From: Paraburkholderia kururiensis JCM 10599 = LMG 19447
Lineage (GTDB): Bacteria; Pseudomonadota; Gammaproteobacteria; Burkholderiales; Burkholderiaceae
Assembly: GCF_003986935.1 (NCBI RefSeq)
Contig: NZ_RJZE01000002.1
Span: 310,001 to 374,000, forward strand
DNA length: 64,000 nt
Reading direction: 5' to 3'
Below, one piece after another: positions 55,729-64,000 of this stretch; positions within the stretch are counted from its first letter, which is position 1; every line of letters begins with the position of its first letter. The notes below the pieces were generated by a model. That model was not told the origin of the DNA and ran no database searches. It was given only the letters and a program-made list of their open reading frames with translations. The translations under genes were made by a program, and so were the position numbers.

Positions 55729-57711
55729 ATGGACAAACAGAGGGCGACCGCTGAATCGGGAGCAGGCATGCTGCATGAACTCCGGCGAGTCGCCGATGCG
55801 CAATACGATTTCGCAGACGTCGCCGCGGCCACTGCGCCACTCGCGCCGCCCGACGCTGCGGACGATGCGCGGTCCGCTGCCGCGTCTTTGCCGCCCGCAC
55901 GGGACACACGCCTCGGCGCATTCGCGCTGGCCGCCGTACTCGTCTTTCTGATTTGCCTCGGCAGCGGCGCAGCAAGGGCCATGTCGGGCGAAGTGCTGCC
56001 GATCTGGGTGGCCAACGGCGTACTGCTCGCGCAGGCGCTCGCGGCTCGCGAACCGTGCCGGCTCCATGTGCTGCTGGGCGGCGCGCTGGGTTTTCTCGGC
56101 GCCAACCTGGCGCGGGGCGACTCCCTCTACGTGTCTTCTTCGTTCATGGCGGCCGATATCGTCGAGGTCGTCATCGCACTGCTCTTCGCACCGCGCGTTG
56201 CGTGCACCGCCGAACTGGCGCGGCCGCGTCGCTGCCTGCGCTTCGTGGCAGGCGCCGTCGCGCTCGCGCCGGTCGCATCCGGGGCCGTTGCGGTGTCGCT
56301 GCTTCACGCGCGGTTCGGCGCCCATCCGTTCTCCTCGTTTCGCGACTGGGTCGTCGCCGACGCCCTCGGGATGACGATCTTCACACCCGCGGCGCTTGTG
56401 TTCTTCTCCGGCGAATTGCGCGCGCTCTGGCGCTCGGAACGGCGCAATCGCACGCTTGCGTTGCTCGCGTTGCTCGCCGTGGTTGCGCTTGCCGTCTTTA
56501 GTCAGGGCACCTGGCGCCTCACGTACTGGGCGCTGCCGCCCGTGGCCGTGCTCGCATTCGAGGCCGAACTCGCCGCGGTGTTCGTCGGCGTGCTGCTGTT
56601 GATTGCGATTGCGATGGCTTTCACGATCCACGGCCAGGGCGCGCTGTGGATCGAGCCTCATCACGAGTCGAATCACGCCCGCATCCTCGCGCTGCAGCTC
56701 TTCGTGCTCGCGGCCCTGGGTATCGCGTTTCCTATCAACGCACTCCAGGCGCAACGCCGCAAGCTGCTCGATCTGCTGCGTGAAAGCGAACAGCGCTACC
56801 GCGCGCTGGCCGAAAACGCCGACGACGTAGTCATGCAACTCTCGCTGAACGGCACCGTGACCTACGTATCGCCGCGCGTTCAGTCGAAGCTCGGCTACCT
56901 GCCGGCTGCGCTCATGGGCACAGGCGTGCTCGGCCTCGTTCATCCGGCGGACCGCCCCGCTGTGGAGTCCGCAATCGAAGCCGTGCAGTGCGACCGCGGC
57001 GAAGTCGCGATCCGCTACCGCGCGCGGCACGCCAATGGCTCGCATATCTGGATGCAGAGCCTGCTTTCGCCGGCGTTCACGCCCCCGCACCGCCCGTTCG
57101 ACGCGCTCGCGTTCACCATGCGCGACATCAACGCCAGCACACTCGAAGACCAGCGGCGCGATGCCGAGCAGATCGAGCTCAAACGTCTTGCCTATGTCGA
57201 CGGCCTCTCGGGGCTCTATAACCGGCGCCACTTCGACATCGAGCTCAAGCGCAGCCTGCTTTCGGCCGACGCGGCGAATGCGAGTGCGGGCGTCGTGCTA
57301 CTGCTCGTCGACATCGACGAGTTCAAGGCCTACAACGACGCCTACGGCCATCAGGCCGGAGACGACTGCCTGCGGGCCGTGGCGAGCGCCATTGCAGCCG
57401 CAGTGCCGCACACCGGTATGGCGGCGCGTTACGGCGGCGAAGAGTTCGCGATCATCCTCGGTGAAAGCGATCCTGATGACGCTCTCGAGACGGCCGAACG
57501 CATTCGCTGCGGCGTCGAGCTGCAGCGCATTCCGCACGCGGCGAGCAACCGGCAAACGGTGACGGTGAGTGTCGGCGTGGCGGCCGCAAGGGGCGGCGCA
57601 GAGGTCACCGTCCGCATGCTGGTGGGCGCAGCCGATGCGGCGCTGTATCGGGCGAAGCGCCTCGGCAGAAACCGCATTGCCAGTCAGGGATGGCTGACGG
57701 CCGAGGTTTGA
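55729..57711 (+). CDS. MASE1-PAS-GGEEF diguanylate cyclase
   Basis: Membrane diguanylate cyclase of 660 residues that makes cyclic di-GMP. Order: N-terminal cytoplasmic stretch, MASE1-type multi-helix sensor (about 65-340; LPIWVANGVLLAQAL is typical), PAS domain (about 355-465; RYRALAENADDVVMQLS, HANGSHIWMQSL), GGDEF domain (about 490-655) with active site GGEEF at 569-573 (AARYGGEEFAII). The inhibitory I-site (RxxD five residues before) is replaced by PHTGM, so feedback by c-di-GMP is probably lost. ATG 55768 has a better ribosome site (GGGAG) than 55729 and may be the true start. Confidence 0.92.
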   Translation: MDKQRATAESGAGMLHELRRVADAQYDFADVAAATAPLAPPDAADDARSAAASLPPARDTRLGAFALAAVLVFLICLGSGAARAMSGEVLPIWVANGVLLAQALAAREPCRLHVLLGGALGFLGANLARGDSLYVSSSFMAADIVEVVIALLFAPRVACTAELARPRRCLRFVAGAVALAPVASGAVAVSLLHARFGAHPFSSFRDWVVADALGMTIFTPAALVFFSGELRALWRSERRNRTLALLALLAVVALAVFSQGTWRLTYWALPPVAVLAFEAELAAVFVGVLLLIAIAMAFTIHGQGALWIEPHHESNHARILALQLFVLAALGIAFPINALQAQRRKLLDLLRESEQRYRALAENADDVVMQLSLNGTVTYVSPRVQSKLGYLPAALMGTGVLGLVHPADRPAVESAIEAVQCDRGEVAIRYRARHANGSHIWMQSLLSPAFTPPHRPFDALAFTMRDINASTLEDQRRDAEQIELKRLAYVDGLSGLYNRRHFDIELKRSLLSADAANASAGVVLLLVDIDEFKAYNDAYGHQAGDDCLRAVASAIAAAVPHTGMAARYGGEEFAIILGESDPDDALETAERIRCGVELQRIPHAASNRQTVTVSVGVAAARGGAEVTVRMLVGAADAALYRAKRLGRNRIASQGWLTAEV

Positions 57712-57791
57712 GTGCACTGATGCGATAGCGGCTAAAGGTTCGGACCGCCCTGCGGCCCGCTGTGGGGATGTTGTGCTGTGCCGGGACTCGG

Positions 57792-57820
57792 GTACGCCAG
57801 GTACGCCAGGTACGCCAGGA
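57792..57820. repeat. Tandem 9-bp repeat, three copies
   Basis: Three copies of gtacgccag in a row after the cyclase gene, in a non-coding region. Confidence 0.85.
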
Positions 57821-58019
57821 CTTGCGCCGTTGCACCCGGCTTCGATCAATTGCCCAAATTAGCCGCCATACCTTGCCCCTTTCGACCAATTGGATTGCGT
57901 GCGCAGCGCCTACACTGTTTTCCATGGAGCGCGACATCGGCTCCATCCCCGGCTCCCCTCCGGTGGTGTTGTGAACCAGTACCGTTGATATCAGTTGCAG
58001 CACGTGCAGTCTTGAAGTT

Positions 58020-58264
58020 GCAGTAACACGCAGTGAGTTTGTGCAGTGGCTTCTCGTTGGAGTGAGTTTGTGCAGTGGCAGTTCGTTGTGGTGGATTTGC
58101 GTAGCGGTAGTTCGTTGTTGTGAGTTTGCGTAGTCGCGGTTCGTTGTGATGGGTTGTTGTCCGTGGGGTGCGGTTCGTTGTGGCGGTTCGTTGTGGCGGT
58201 TTGTTGTGGCGGTTTGTTGTGGCGGTTTGTTGTGGCGGTTTGTTGTGGCGGTTTGTTGTGGCAG
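58020..58264. repeat. Tandem repeat, 13-bp unit (about seven perfect copies plus degenerate flank)
   Basis: From about 58170 to 58264, seven copies of ggcggtttgttgt (the first two with ttcgttgt) follow each other. Upstream, from about 58020, the same words occur in looser form (cagttcgttgtgg, gtgagtttgcgtag). Translated on the minus strand it gives a His/Asn/Lys/Pro/Gln/Thr repeat, but no gene is supported. The whole interval 57712-58501 has no recognisable gene. Confidence 0.8.
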
Positions 58265-58501
58265 TCCGTTTCACGTATTTGACGCTGTTGTTGCACGAAG
58301 CAGTTGCAGTCTGTAGTACCGGTTGTAGCAAGCAAGGCAGCACGCAGTTCAGCATGTAGTTGAGTACGCAGTTCGGGCCGCTCGAATCCGCAAGGACGCG
58401 AGCGGCCGTATCCATTCGTGCATCCTGCACCGGGCGCCAATCGCGGCACCCTCCCCTCGCGCTCTATAATCGCGGTCGAACCAGACTGGGGAGTTCGATC
58501 C

Positions 58502-58978
58502 GTGAGGACCATCATCGCCGCCGCGCTCGCGGCATCCATTGCATTCGCGCTTGCCGGCTGCATGTCGTCGGCCGACAAGGACACGCAGCGCGAGCGCGAT
58601 TTCAATCGCACCGAAGATGCGCTGGAAGCGGCGCAACGGGCCGCAACGGTCTCATGCCGCGACGCATCGCAGTGCGACAAGGCCTGGGCGCTGACGCGCG
58701 ACTACATCGCACAGCGCTCGGCCACGTCAATCGTCAGCACCAGCAGCGAAACCATCGATACCGACGTGCCCGGCGGATCGGGCAAGGCCACCTTTTCCGC
58801 GACGCGCGTGCCGCATAGTGGCGGCGCCACCATCACGCTCTACGCGCAATGCCGCGGCATGTACGGCCCGAACCGCGCCATGGGCTCCGACTACGACGAT
58901 TGCGCCAGAAAGATCGTCGCCACGCAGAACGGGTTCCCGCGGTTCCTCAGCGAGCGCATCGCAGCCGGCTCGAAGTAA
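58502..58978 (+). CDS. Lipoprotein of unknown function
   Basis: A 158-residue lipoprotein precursor: GTG start, signal, lipobox LAGC, then a soluble domain with paired Cys (SCRDASQCDKAW; AQCRGMYGP; DDCARKIV). No family assigned by me; the even Cys pattern suggests disulfides. It is convergent with the Nramp-related gene. Confidence 0.75.
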   Translation: MRTIIAAALAASIAFALAGCMSSADKDTQRERDFNRTEDALEAAQRAATVSCRDASQCDKAWALTRDYIAQRSATSIVSTSSETIDTDVPGGSGKATFSATRVPHSGGATITLYAQCRGMYGPNRAMGSDYDDCARKIVATQNGFPRFLSERIAAGSK

Positions 58979-59045
58979 CAACATGCGCGGCGTTGCAGCG
59001 GCATAGCTACCGTTTACGCCGATAGCGAAGCGCGCGGCGCGGTGT

Positions 59046-60326
59046 CTAACCCGGAAGCAGCGTACCCGCCGCAGCGATCGCCATGATGCCGGCCACCGCC
59101 CAGCCAGCGGTCTTGAGCCATCCCGTCACCGCAAACTCGCGCATCACGCGGGTGTTCGTGCCCATCAGCATCACCACGATCACGACCGGCACGGCAGCGA
59201 CACCGTTGATCACGGCGCTCCAGTAGAGCGCCTTCACCGGATCGAAGTGGAAGAAGGTCATGGCGGCGCCGCCCAGAATCGCGACCGCAATCACCGCGTA
59301 GAACTCGCGCGCGAGCACGAGGCGCAGCGCAAGGCTGCTGCGCCAGCGGAACACGCCGGCCATCCCGTACGCAGCCGACCCGGCGAGCACCGGAAGCGCA
59401 AGCAGCCCCGTGCCCAGAATGCCCAGCGCAAAAACGTGCGACGCCCATTTGCCGGCGATCGGTGCAAGCGCGCGAGCAGCGTCGGCCGATGTCTTGATCT
59501 CGACGTGATGGCTGTGCAGGGTGGACGCCGCCGTGAGCATGATGAAGAACGCGATACCGTTCGAGACGGCCATGCCGGTCCAGGTGTCCGCGCTGATCCT
59601 CGCAAACTGGGCGGCGGCCTGTTGCGGCACGTGCTTGAGTGGCGCGTCGCCCGGGGCCGCACGCATCTCCTCGACCTCCTGCGACGCCTGCCAGAAGAAC
59701 AGATACGGGCTGATCGTCGTGCCGAATACGGCGACCACGGCGGTCAGGTAATCCGCGGAGAGCGTTGCCTGCGGATGGACGATGGCCACCGCCACCTCGC
59801 GCCAATCGATAGGCACGACGAGTGCCACGGCAACGTACGAGAAGAGCACCAGCGTGAGCCACTTGAGTATCTGCGCATACCGCTCGTAGGGCACGAAAAC
59901 CTGCAGCACGACGGAAACCACGCCGATCACGACCACATAGAGCTGCTGCGGACCGCCCGTCACCAGACGCACCGACGTTCCCATCGCCGCGAGGTCCGCC
60001 GCGATGTTGATCGTGTTCGCCGCCACGAGCAGCAACACGAGAAGCACCGCGACCCAGCGCGGCGTGAACTGCCGGATGTTCGATGCGAGCCCCCTGCCGG
60101 TCACCCGCCCGATCCGTGCACTGATCATCTGGATTGCCACCATCAGCGGATAGGTGAGCAGCACGGTCCATAGCAGACTGAAGCCAAATTGCGCACCCGC
60201 CTGCGTGTAGGTGCCGATACCGCTCGGGTCGTCGTCCGCCGCCCCGGTGATCAGGCCGGGGCCCAGCCTCTTCAGCCAGAACGGGTTCGCCGTGTCGGCG
60301 GTTTCTGGTTCGCGCACGTTGTCCAT
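59046..60326 (-). CDS. Nramp-related divalent metal transporter with altered metal site
   Basis: Inner-membrane protein of 426 residues with about 11 helices, of the Nramp superfamily. The TM1 metal motif reads DDDPSGIG (D33, P34, S35, G36) where canonical Mn/Fe transporters have DPGN, and TM6 reads TTISPYLF (203-210), lacking the canonical Met before the Pro. These changes match the Nramp-related magnesium transporters (NRMT) described in bacteria, so Mg transport is more likely than Mn. ATG 60326. No regulator nearby. Confidence 0.85.
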   Translation of the reverse strand: MDNVREPETADTANPFWLKRLGPGLITGAADDDPSGIGTYTQAGAQFGFSLLWTVLLTYPLMVAIQMISARIGRVTGRGLASNIRQFTPRWVAVLLVLLLVAANTINIAADLAAMGTSVRLVTGGPQQLYVVVIGVVSVVLQVFVPYERYAQILKWLTLVLFSYVAVALVVPIDWREVAVAIVHPQATLSADYLTAVVAVFGTTISPYLFFWQASQEVEEMRAAPGDAPLKHVPQQAAAQFARISADTWTGMAVSNGIAFFIMLTAASTLHSHHVEIKTSADAARALAPIAGKWASHVFALGILGTGLLALPVLAGSAAYGMAGVFRWRSSLALRLVLAREFYAVIAVAILGGAAMTFFHFDPVKALYWSAVINGVAAVPVVIVVMLMGTNTRVMREFAVTGWLKTAGWAVAGIMAIAAAGTLLPG

Positions 60327-60581
60327 CGTTGGGTCCCGAGCACAGTGTGGCGTGATCCTCGCAATGCGTGTTCCCGTGAAGGGCGCTCGGTGCAGTCATT
60401 CGCCACGCTTGCGTCGGAGAACGGACAGCATGGGGCCGCGGCGCACATTATTGTGTTGTCCAATGCAATTCCCCGAGGCGTGATCGAGCCGCGCGGAACT
60501 GCATGACGCACCGCACCTCGGCACATATTGCGTACGCATAACTTACTATCGGTTACAAAGCCTGAGCGTCCCAGCGACGCA
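60327..60581. other. Intergenic region upstream of the Nramp-related gene
   Basis: About 255 bases before the terminator, probably carrying the promoter of the Nramp-related gene. I see no gene or known metal riboswitch in it. Confidence 0.4.
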
Positions 60582-60616
60582 AAAACGAAGGGCGCCAGCG
60601 GCGCCCTTCGTTTTTC
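60582..60616 (-). terminator. Perfect bidirectional terminator
   Basis: A perfect 16-base-pair stem (aaaaacgaagggcgcc / ggcgcccttcgttttt) with a three-base loop, 12 bases after the stop of the small lipoprotein gene. T-runs occur in both directions. Confidence 0.92.
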
Positions 60617-60628
60617 TGCCTTACTTCT

Positions 60629-60784
60629 CTAGCAGTTGCCCTTCTTGGCCTGCCCCGGTGGACAGAATCCGTTACCTGGGCCGCCTTGCGGGTGAACGAC
60701 TACGCCGGGTGCGTCCGGCACGTACACCGCGCAACCTGCCAACATGCCCGTCGCCACGGCGGCGACTGCGATGAGTTTTTTCAT
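60629..60784 (-). CDS. Small lipoprotein
   Basis: A 51-residue lipoprotein precursor: MKKLIAVAAVATG, lipobox LAGC, then a short mature part with Gly/Pro and two further Cys (NGFCPPGQAKKGNC). No family assigned. It lies 46 bases after the DUF4382 gene on the same strand and may be in its operon. A strong terminator follows. Confidence 0.75.
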   Translation of the reverse strand: MKKLIAVAAVATGMLAGCAVYVPDAPGVVVHPQGGPGNGFCPPGQAKKGNC

Positions 60785-60830
60785 GGAATCCCCGCGAGGA
60801 GGGGCATGCCCCTCCGTTACGCCTTGTTTG

Positions 60831-61997
60831 TCAGAAAGTGAAGTTGATGCCTGATTGACTGCCGCTCGTGATGCTGACCGCCGTGGACTGCGTCGCGCCC
60901 GACGCCGCATCGGCCTCTATCGTGTACTGACCGGCCGACGACGCAGCCGCAGCGAACGCGACCGGCAGCGTGCCCGTATAGGCCGCCACCATCGGGGCCG
61001 CGACCGGCAAGCTCGTCGTATAGGCGCCCGTATCGAGATTGGCGTTGGCCGATGCAATCTCATAGGTGCCCGACGACGTTTTCTGCAGCGCACGCAGGCT
61101 CGCATCCGCGGATGCCGTCACTGTGCCGCTCACCGTATTCATCGTAGAGGCCGGCAACGTGACGGGCGCCGACGAAGTCGACACGTGCGTCGTTGCCCCG
61201 ACCACGACCGGTACCGACGTGATGATGCCCGTCGTCTCGTTGGGCTGCGCAATGACGATGTCGTAATTGCCGTTCGTGGAGCTCTGCACGAGCGTGGAGA
61301 AAACGAAATGCCCCGTGCTGTCCGCAACCGTTCCGCTGATCATCTTGCCGCTCTGCTCCGCGTACACCGTGGCGCCCGCCTCGGCCGGCGCGACATAGCC
61401 ATCGATGATGCCGGCCACGTTGGTGGGCGTCGCCGTAATCACGGGCTTCAGCGTGTAGGAACCGTTGCCCTGTTGGACGACCGACTTGCAGGCGTTGAAG
61501 TCGAGAACGAGATCGACCGTCGCGTTCGCGGCCACGTCAAACGGCCGGATGATCTTGAGGCCGCTCTGCGTCGCACTCGGCGTGGCCAGCGGTTGTTCGT
61601 TGGTCGTGCCTGAAACCACGACCGAATTGGCCACCGTATTACCCTGGTTCTGGGTCAGCACGAGGCGCACCTGCTGGTATTGCCCGGCAGGAAGCGACGC
61701 CTGCCCAAGTGTGGCCATCGTCCCGTTGGTGAGCGAGAGAAGATCGATCTTCTCCGGAGTGGCAAGCGTAATGTTGGTCCATCCGCTGTCGTTGTCGCCC
61801 GCGCTCGAACTCGCATTGATACGCACCTGGCTGACCGTCACATAGACGTGATCGAAGCCGCACGAAGGCGCATCGGTCATCTGAACGTTGACGGTACCGG
61901 TCGGCGTGCCACCTCCCCCTCCACCCCCTCCGCCGCACGCGGCTAATGCCGCCGATGCAAAAGCAGCAGCAAGCAGTGTCTTCCTCCAGTCATTCAT
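60831..61997 (-). CDS. DUF4382 lipoprotein
   Basis: A 388-residue lipoprotein precursor with lipobox LAAC, directly followed by nine Gly, a common spacer that lifts the domain from the membrane. The DUF4382 part (GTVNVQMTDAPSCGFDHVYV; VRINASSSAGDNDSGW; LPAGQYQQVRLVL) spans about 30-190; then come carboxypeptidase-like beta repeats (GIIDGYVAPAEAGATVYAEQ; VSGTVTASADASL). Probably a surface or periplasmic beta protein; function unknown. ATG 61997. Confidence 0.85.
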   Translation of the reverse strand: MNDWRKTLLAAAFASAALAACGGGGGGGGGTPTGTVNVQMTDAPSCGFDHVYVTVSQVRINASSSAGDNDSGWTNITLATPEKIDLLSLTNGTMATLGQASLPAGQYQQVRLVLTQNQGNTVANSVVVSGTTNEQPLATPSATQSGLKIIRPFDVAANATVDLVLDFNACKSVVQQGNGSYTLKPVITATPTNVAGIIDGYVAPAEAGATVYAEQSGKMISGTVADSTGHFVFSTLVQSSTNGNYDIVIAQPNETTGIITSVPVVVGATTHVSTSSAPVTLPASTMNTVSGTVTASADASLRALQKTSSGTYEIASANANLDTGAYTTSLPVAAPMVAAYTGTLPVAFAAAASSAGQYTIEADAASGATQSTAVSITSGSQSGINFTF

Positions 61998-62177
61998 GGC
62001 AACACCTGTTGTTTTGTGAGTGGTGCCGGAAGAATACGTTGCCGCGAAAGCCGCAACTTTTGCACTTTGAAACAAAGCGTAACTTGTTGGAATGGCGGCG
62101 AAGTTGGGGTTGCGCAAAGGTCGCCTGGGTCGCTTCTTGGGCCGCTTAGTGAGGCTAGCCCAATTTCCGTCCCGGTC

Positions 62178-63410
62178 TTAATTGGAAAATTCCGGCCGCT
62201 GCACGCCCTTCCCCTGCGCCATAGCGAAATAACGCTGCGCCAATGCAACCCAATACCGGACGCCTACGGGAATGATGTCATCGTTGAAATCGTATTTCGG
62301 GTGATGCAGGCCGGGCGCAGCCATTCCCGTCGGGGCATTACCGATCAGCACGTACGCGCCGGGCCGCTCTTCCAGCATGAAACCGAAGTCTTCGGAGGTC
62401 ATGTTCGGCGGGACGTCGCTATCAAGACAGGCCTCTCCAAACGTCTGCCGAATCACCGCTTCGCACAACGCCGTCTCGTTCGGCGTGTTGATCGTCGCGG
62501 GATAGTACTGAAAAAAAGTAGCCTCGACCTGCGCGCCATAGGCCGAAGCCAGCCCTTCGCACATGCGCTCGATGTCTCGCTGCAATTGCTGCTGCAGCCC
62601 CGACGACAACGTGCGGATCGTACCCCGCAGCTCGGCACTGTCCGGAATGACGTTGTCCGTATCGCCCGCATGGAACATGCAGACGGAAATAACAGCAGGA
62701 TCCGCAGGGTCCTTGTGCCGCGCGGCAATGGTCTGGCACTGCAGCACCATCGAGCAGGCGAGCGGGATGGGATCAAGGCCCAGATGCGGCTGCGCCGCAT
62801 GCGCCCCCTTGCCCGTTATCGTGATCCTGAATCTGGAGCCGGCAGCCATGATGGGACCCGTGCGCAAACCGAAATGTCCCGCCGGCAAACCGGGCCAGTT
62901 GTGCATGCCAAACACCGCTTGCGTTGGGCATTGTTCGAATAACCCGTCATCGATCATCTTGCGCGCGCCGGCCCCGCCCTCTTCGCCCGGCTGGAACACG
63001 AAGTGAACGGTGCCAGGCAACTGCGGCAGTTCCTTCAGGATGCGCGCCGCACCCAGCAGCATCACTGTGTGCCCATCGTGCCCGCAAGCATGCATGACGC
63101 CATCCGCGCACGATGCATGCGAGAAATCGTTGGCCTCCCGTATCGGCAATGCATCCAGATCGGCGCGCAGCACGATTCCCCACTCGGCCGACGCGCCAGG
63201 CAGGCTCGCGACCACACCGGTACCGCCCAGCCCGCGCGACACGGCATAGCCCAAGGCTTCGAGCTCGCGGGCAACCACGTCGGCGGTTCGGTGCTCTTCG
63301 AATCGCAACTCGGGATGGGCATGCAGGTCACGTCGCAATTTCGCCCAGTGCGCGTGATGCGTTTTCAACGAAGTCTCGGGAATCACGGAGGGTTCCAATC
63401 TCGGCACCAT
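62178..63410 (-). CDS. M20D-family amidohydrolase (hippurate hydrolase-like)
   Basis: Zinc- or manganese-dependent peptidase of family M20D, 410 residues, which removes acyl groups from amino acids or similar amides. Metal ligands: Cys and His in HACGHDGH, Glu pair in PGEEGGAGA, His in GMHNWPG; the dimerisation domain starts near ITITGKGAHAAQPH. Substrate could be N-acyl amino acid, hippurate or IAA conjugates. ATG 63410. It lies next to the aldehyde dehydrogenase gene on the same strand, 67 bases apart, so a catabolic operon is possible. Confidence 0.9.
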   Translation of the reverse strand: MVPRLEPSVIPETSLKTHHAHWAKLRRDLHAHPELRFEEHRTADVVARELEALGYAVSRGLGGTGVVASLPGASAEWGIVLRADLDALPIREANDFSHASCADGVMHACGHDGHTVMLLGAARILKELPQLPGTVHFVFQPGEEGGAGARKMIDDGLFEQCPTQAVFGMHNWPGLPAGHFGLRTGPIMAAGSRFRITITGKGAHAAQPHLGLDPIPLACSMVLQCQTIAARHKDPADPAVISVCMFHAGDTDNVIPDSAELRGTIRTLSSGLQQQLQRDIERMCEGLASAYGAQVEATFFQYYPATINTPNETALCEAVIRQTFGEACLDSDVPPNMTSEDFGFMLEERPGAYVLIGNAPTGMAAPGLHHPKYDFNDDIIPVGVRYWVALAQRYFAMAQGKGVQRPEFSN

Positions 63411-63477
63411 CTCGGCACCTTTAGCAAGCAAATGACTTCAATTCTGTACTGTGATCGCGCGAGGCGTGGGCGCCGCT

Positions 63478-64000
63478 TTAATCGTAGAACCCGACGATCG
63501 ACTTCACCTCCATGTACTCCTCCATACCTTCGATCCCATACTCGCGACCGTTCCCCGATTGCTTGTAGCCGCCAAACGGCGCCTGCGGGTCCCATGCCGG
63601 ATAGTTCAGATGCACCTGGCCCGACTGGATGCGCGCAGCCACCGAACGCACGAGTGCCTTGTCCGTGCCTTGCACATGCGCGCCGAGCCCGTACACCGTG
63701 TCGTTCGCGATGGCGATCGCTTCTTCGACGGTATCGTAAGGAAGGATGGCGAGTACAGGACCAAATATCTCCTGCTGGGCGATGGTCATATCGGTGCGCA
63801 CGTCGGAAAAGATCGTGGGCTGCGCATACAAGCCTCGGCCGAATCCTGCGGGTCTTCCGGGGCCGCCCGTAATCAGCGTCGCTTCTTCGTCGATACCCGC
63901 TTCGATCATCTGGCGCACGCGGTCAAACTGCGCGCGATTGGCCAGCGGTCCGTGCGTGGTCGCCTCGACGAACGGGTCGCCGACAATCATCTGCCGTGTG
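63478..64000 (-). CDS. Aldehyde dehydrogenase, C-terminal part (cut by window end)
   Basis: C-terminal 174 residues of an NAD(P)-dependent aldehyde dehydrogenase; the frame stays open to base 64000, so the start and catalytic Cys lie outside. Visible family blocks: GDPFVEATTHGPLAN, then QQEIFGPVLAILPYDTVEEA, then NDTVYGLGAHVQG and the C-terminal PFGGYKQSGNGREYG. Substrate unknown. Same strand as the M20D gene. Confidence 0.93.
   Translation of the reverse strand, partial: TRQMIVGDPFVEATTHGPLANRAQFDRVRQMIEAGIDEEATLITGGPGRPAGFGRGLYAQPTIFSDVRTDMTIAQQEIFGPVLAILPYDTVEEAIAIANDTVYGLGAHVQGTDKALVRSVAARIQSGQVHLNYPAWDPQAPFGGYKQSGNGREYGIEGMEEYMEVKSIVGFYD

Noticed and set aside
58150..58265. CRISPR array
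   Set aside because: Units are 13 bp and directly adjacent without unique spacers, and no cas genes are in the window.
57991..58680. Protein gene over the 13-bp repeats (minus strand)
   Set aside because: The frame is a by-product of the tandem repeat; no ribosome site, and it also runs into the lipoprotein gene on the other strand.

Overview
The window reads as chromosomal DNA of a high-GC beta-proteobacterium, most probably a Burkholderiales member of the Burkholderia/Paraburkholderia/Caballeronia type. This rests on strong GC bias at third codon positions, a phasin next to an acetoacetyl-CoA reductase (polyhydroxybutyrate metabolism), a TPP-riboswitch-controlled thiC, BamC, a pentapeptide MxKDx protein beside a YedY/YedZ-like pair, and many small lipoproteins typical of that group. 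I see no rRNA, tRNA, insertion sequence, phage or CRISPR array. Genus-level placement is inference; no database was used.

Layout. 1-3 kb: end of an ABC importer operon (permease, ATPase, GpdQ-like phosphodiesterase). 3.4-6.1 kb: MFS exporter, ferritin-like protein, DUF1328 membrane peptide, entericidin. 6.4-9.5 kb: FadH-type dienoyl-CoA reductase and an EamA transporter. 9.9-30.9 kb: a long run of minus-strand genes. In transcription order these are tonB-exbB-exbD-exbD-TPR protein; an XRE/cupin regulator; a TonB-dependent receptor; yejA-yejB-yejE-yejF-like peptide importer; tldD/tldE-like protease pair; two YhhY-like N-acetyltransferases; and an RND efflux pump. Many of these genes overlap by a few bases. 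Together they could form an outer-membrane-to-cytoplasm route for a peptide: energised uptake, inner-membrane import, proteolysis, N-acetylation and export. This is the most interesting part of the window, and the integrated pathway is my inference.

31.4-34.2 kb: a methionine-rich periplasmic repeat protein with a YedY-like molybdoenzyme, its cytochrome b partner and a DUF1223 protein, resembling the hypochlorite-scavenging MrpX/YedY1/YedZ1 set. 34.6-42 kb: rnk, TPP riboswitch plus thiC, two small lipoproteins, lactate permease, EamA transporter. 42-45.3 kb: BamC, small unknown proteins, a MazG-like pyrophosphohydrolase. 45.4-49.6 kb: a FAN1-type VRR-NUC nuclease overlapping a nuclease-helicase with an iron-sulfur cluster, preceded by a consensus LexA box, so probably an SOS repair operon.

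50-55.4 kb: a small unknown protein, phasin, PhaB-like reductase, small proteins, a sterol-desaturase-family hydroxylase, a Uma2/DUF820 protein and a DUF1488 protein. 55.7-64 kb: MASE1-PAS-GGEEF diguanylate cyclase, an intergenic 13-bp tandem repeat, a lipoprotein, an Nramp-related transporter with altered metal site, two further lipoproteins (one DUF4382), an M20D amidohydrolase, and the C-terminal part of an aldehyde dehydrogenase cut by the window end.
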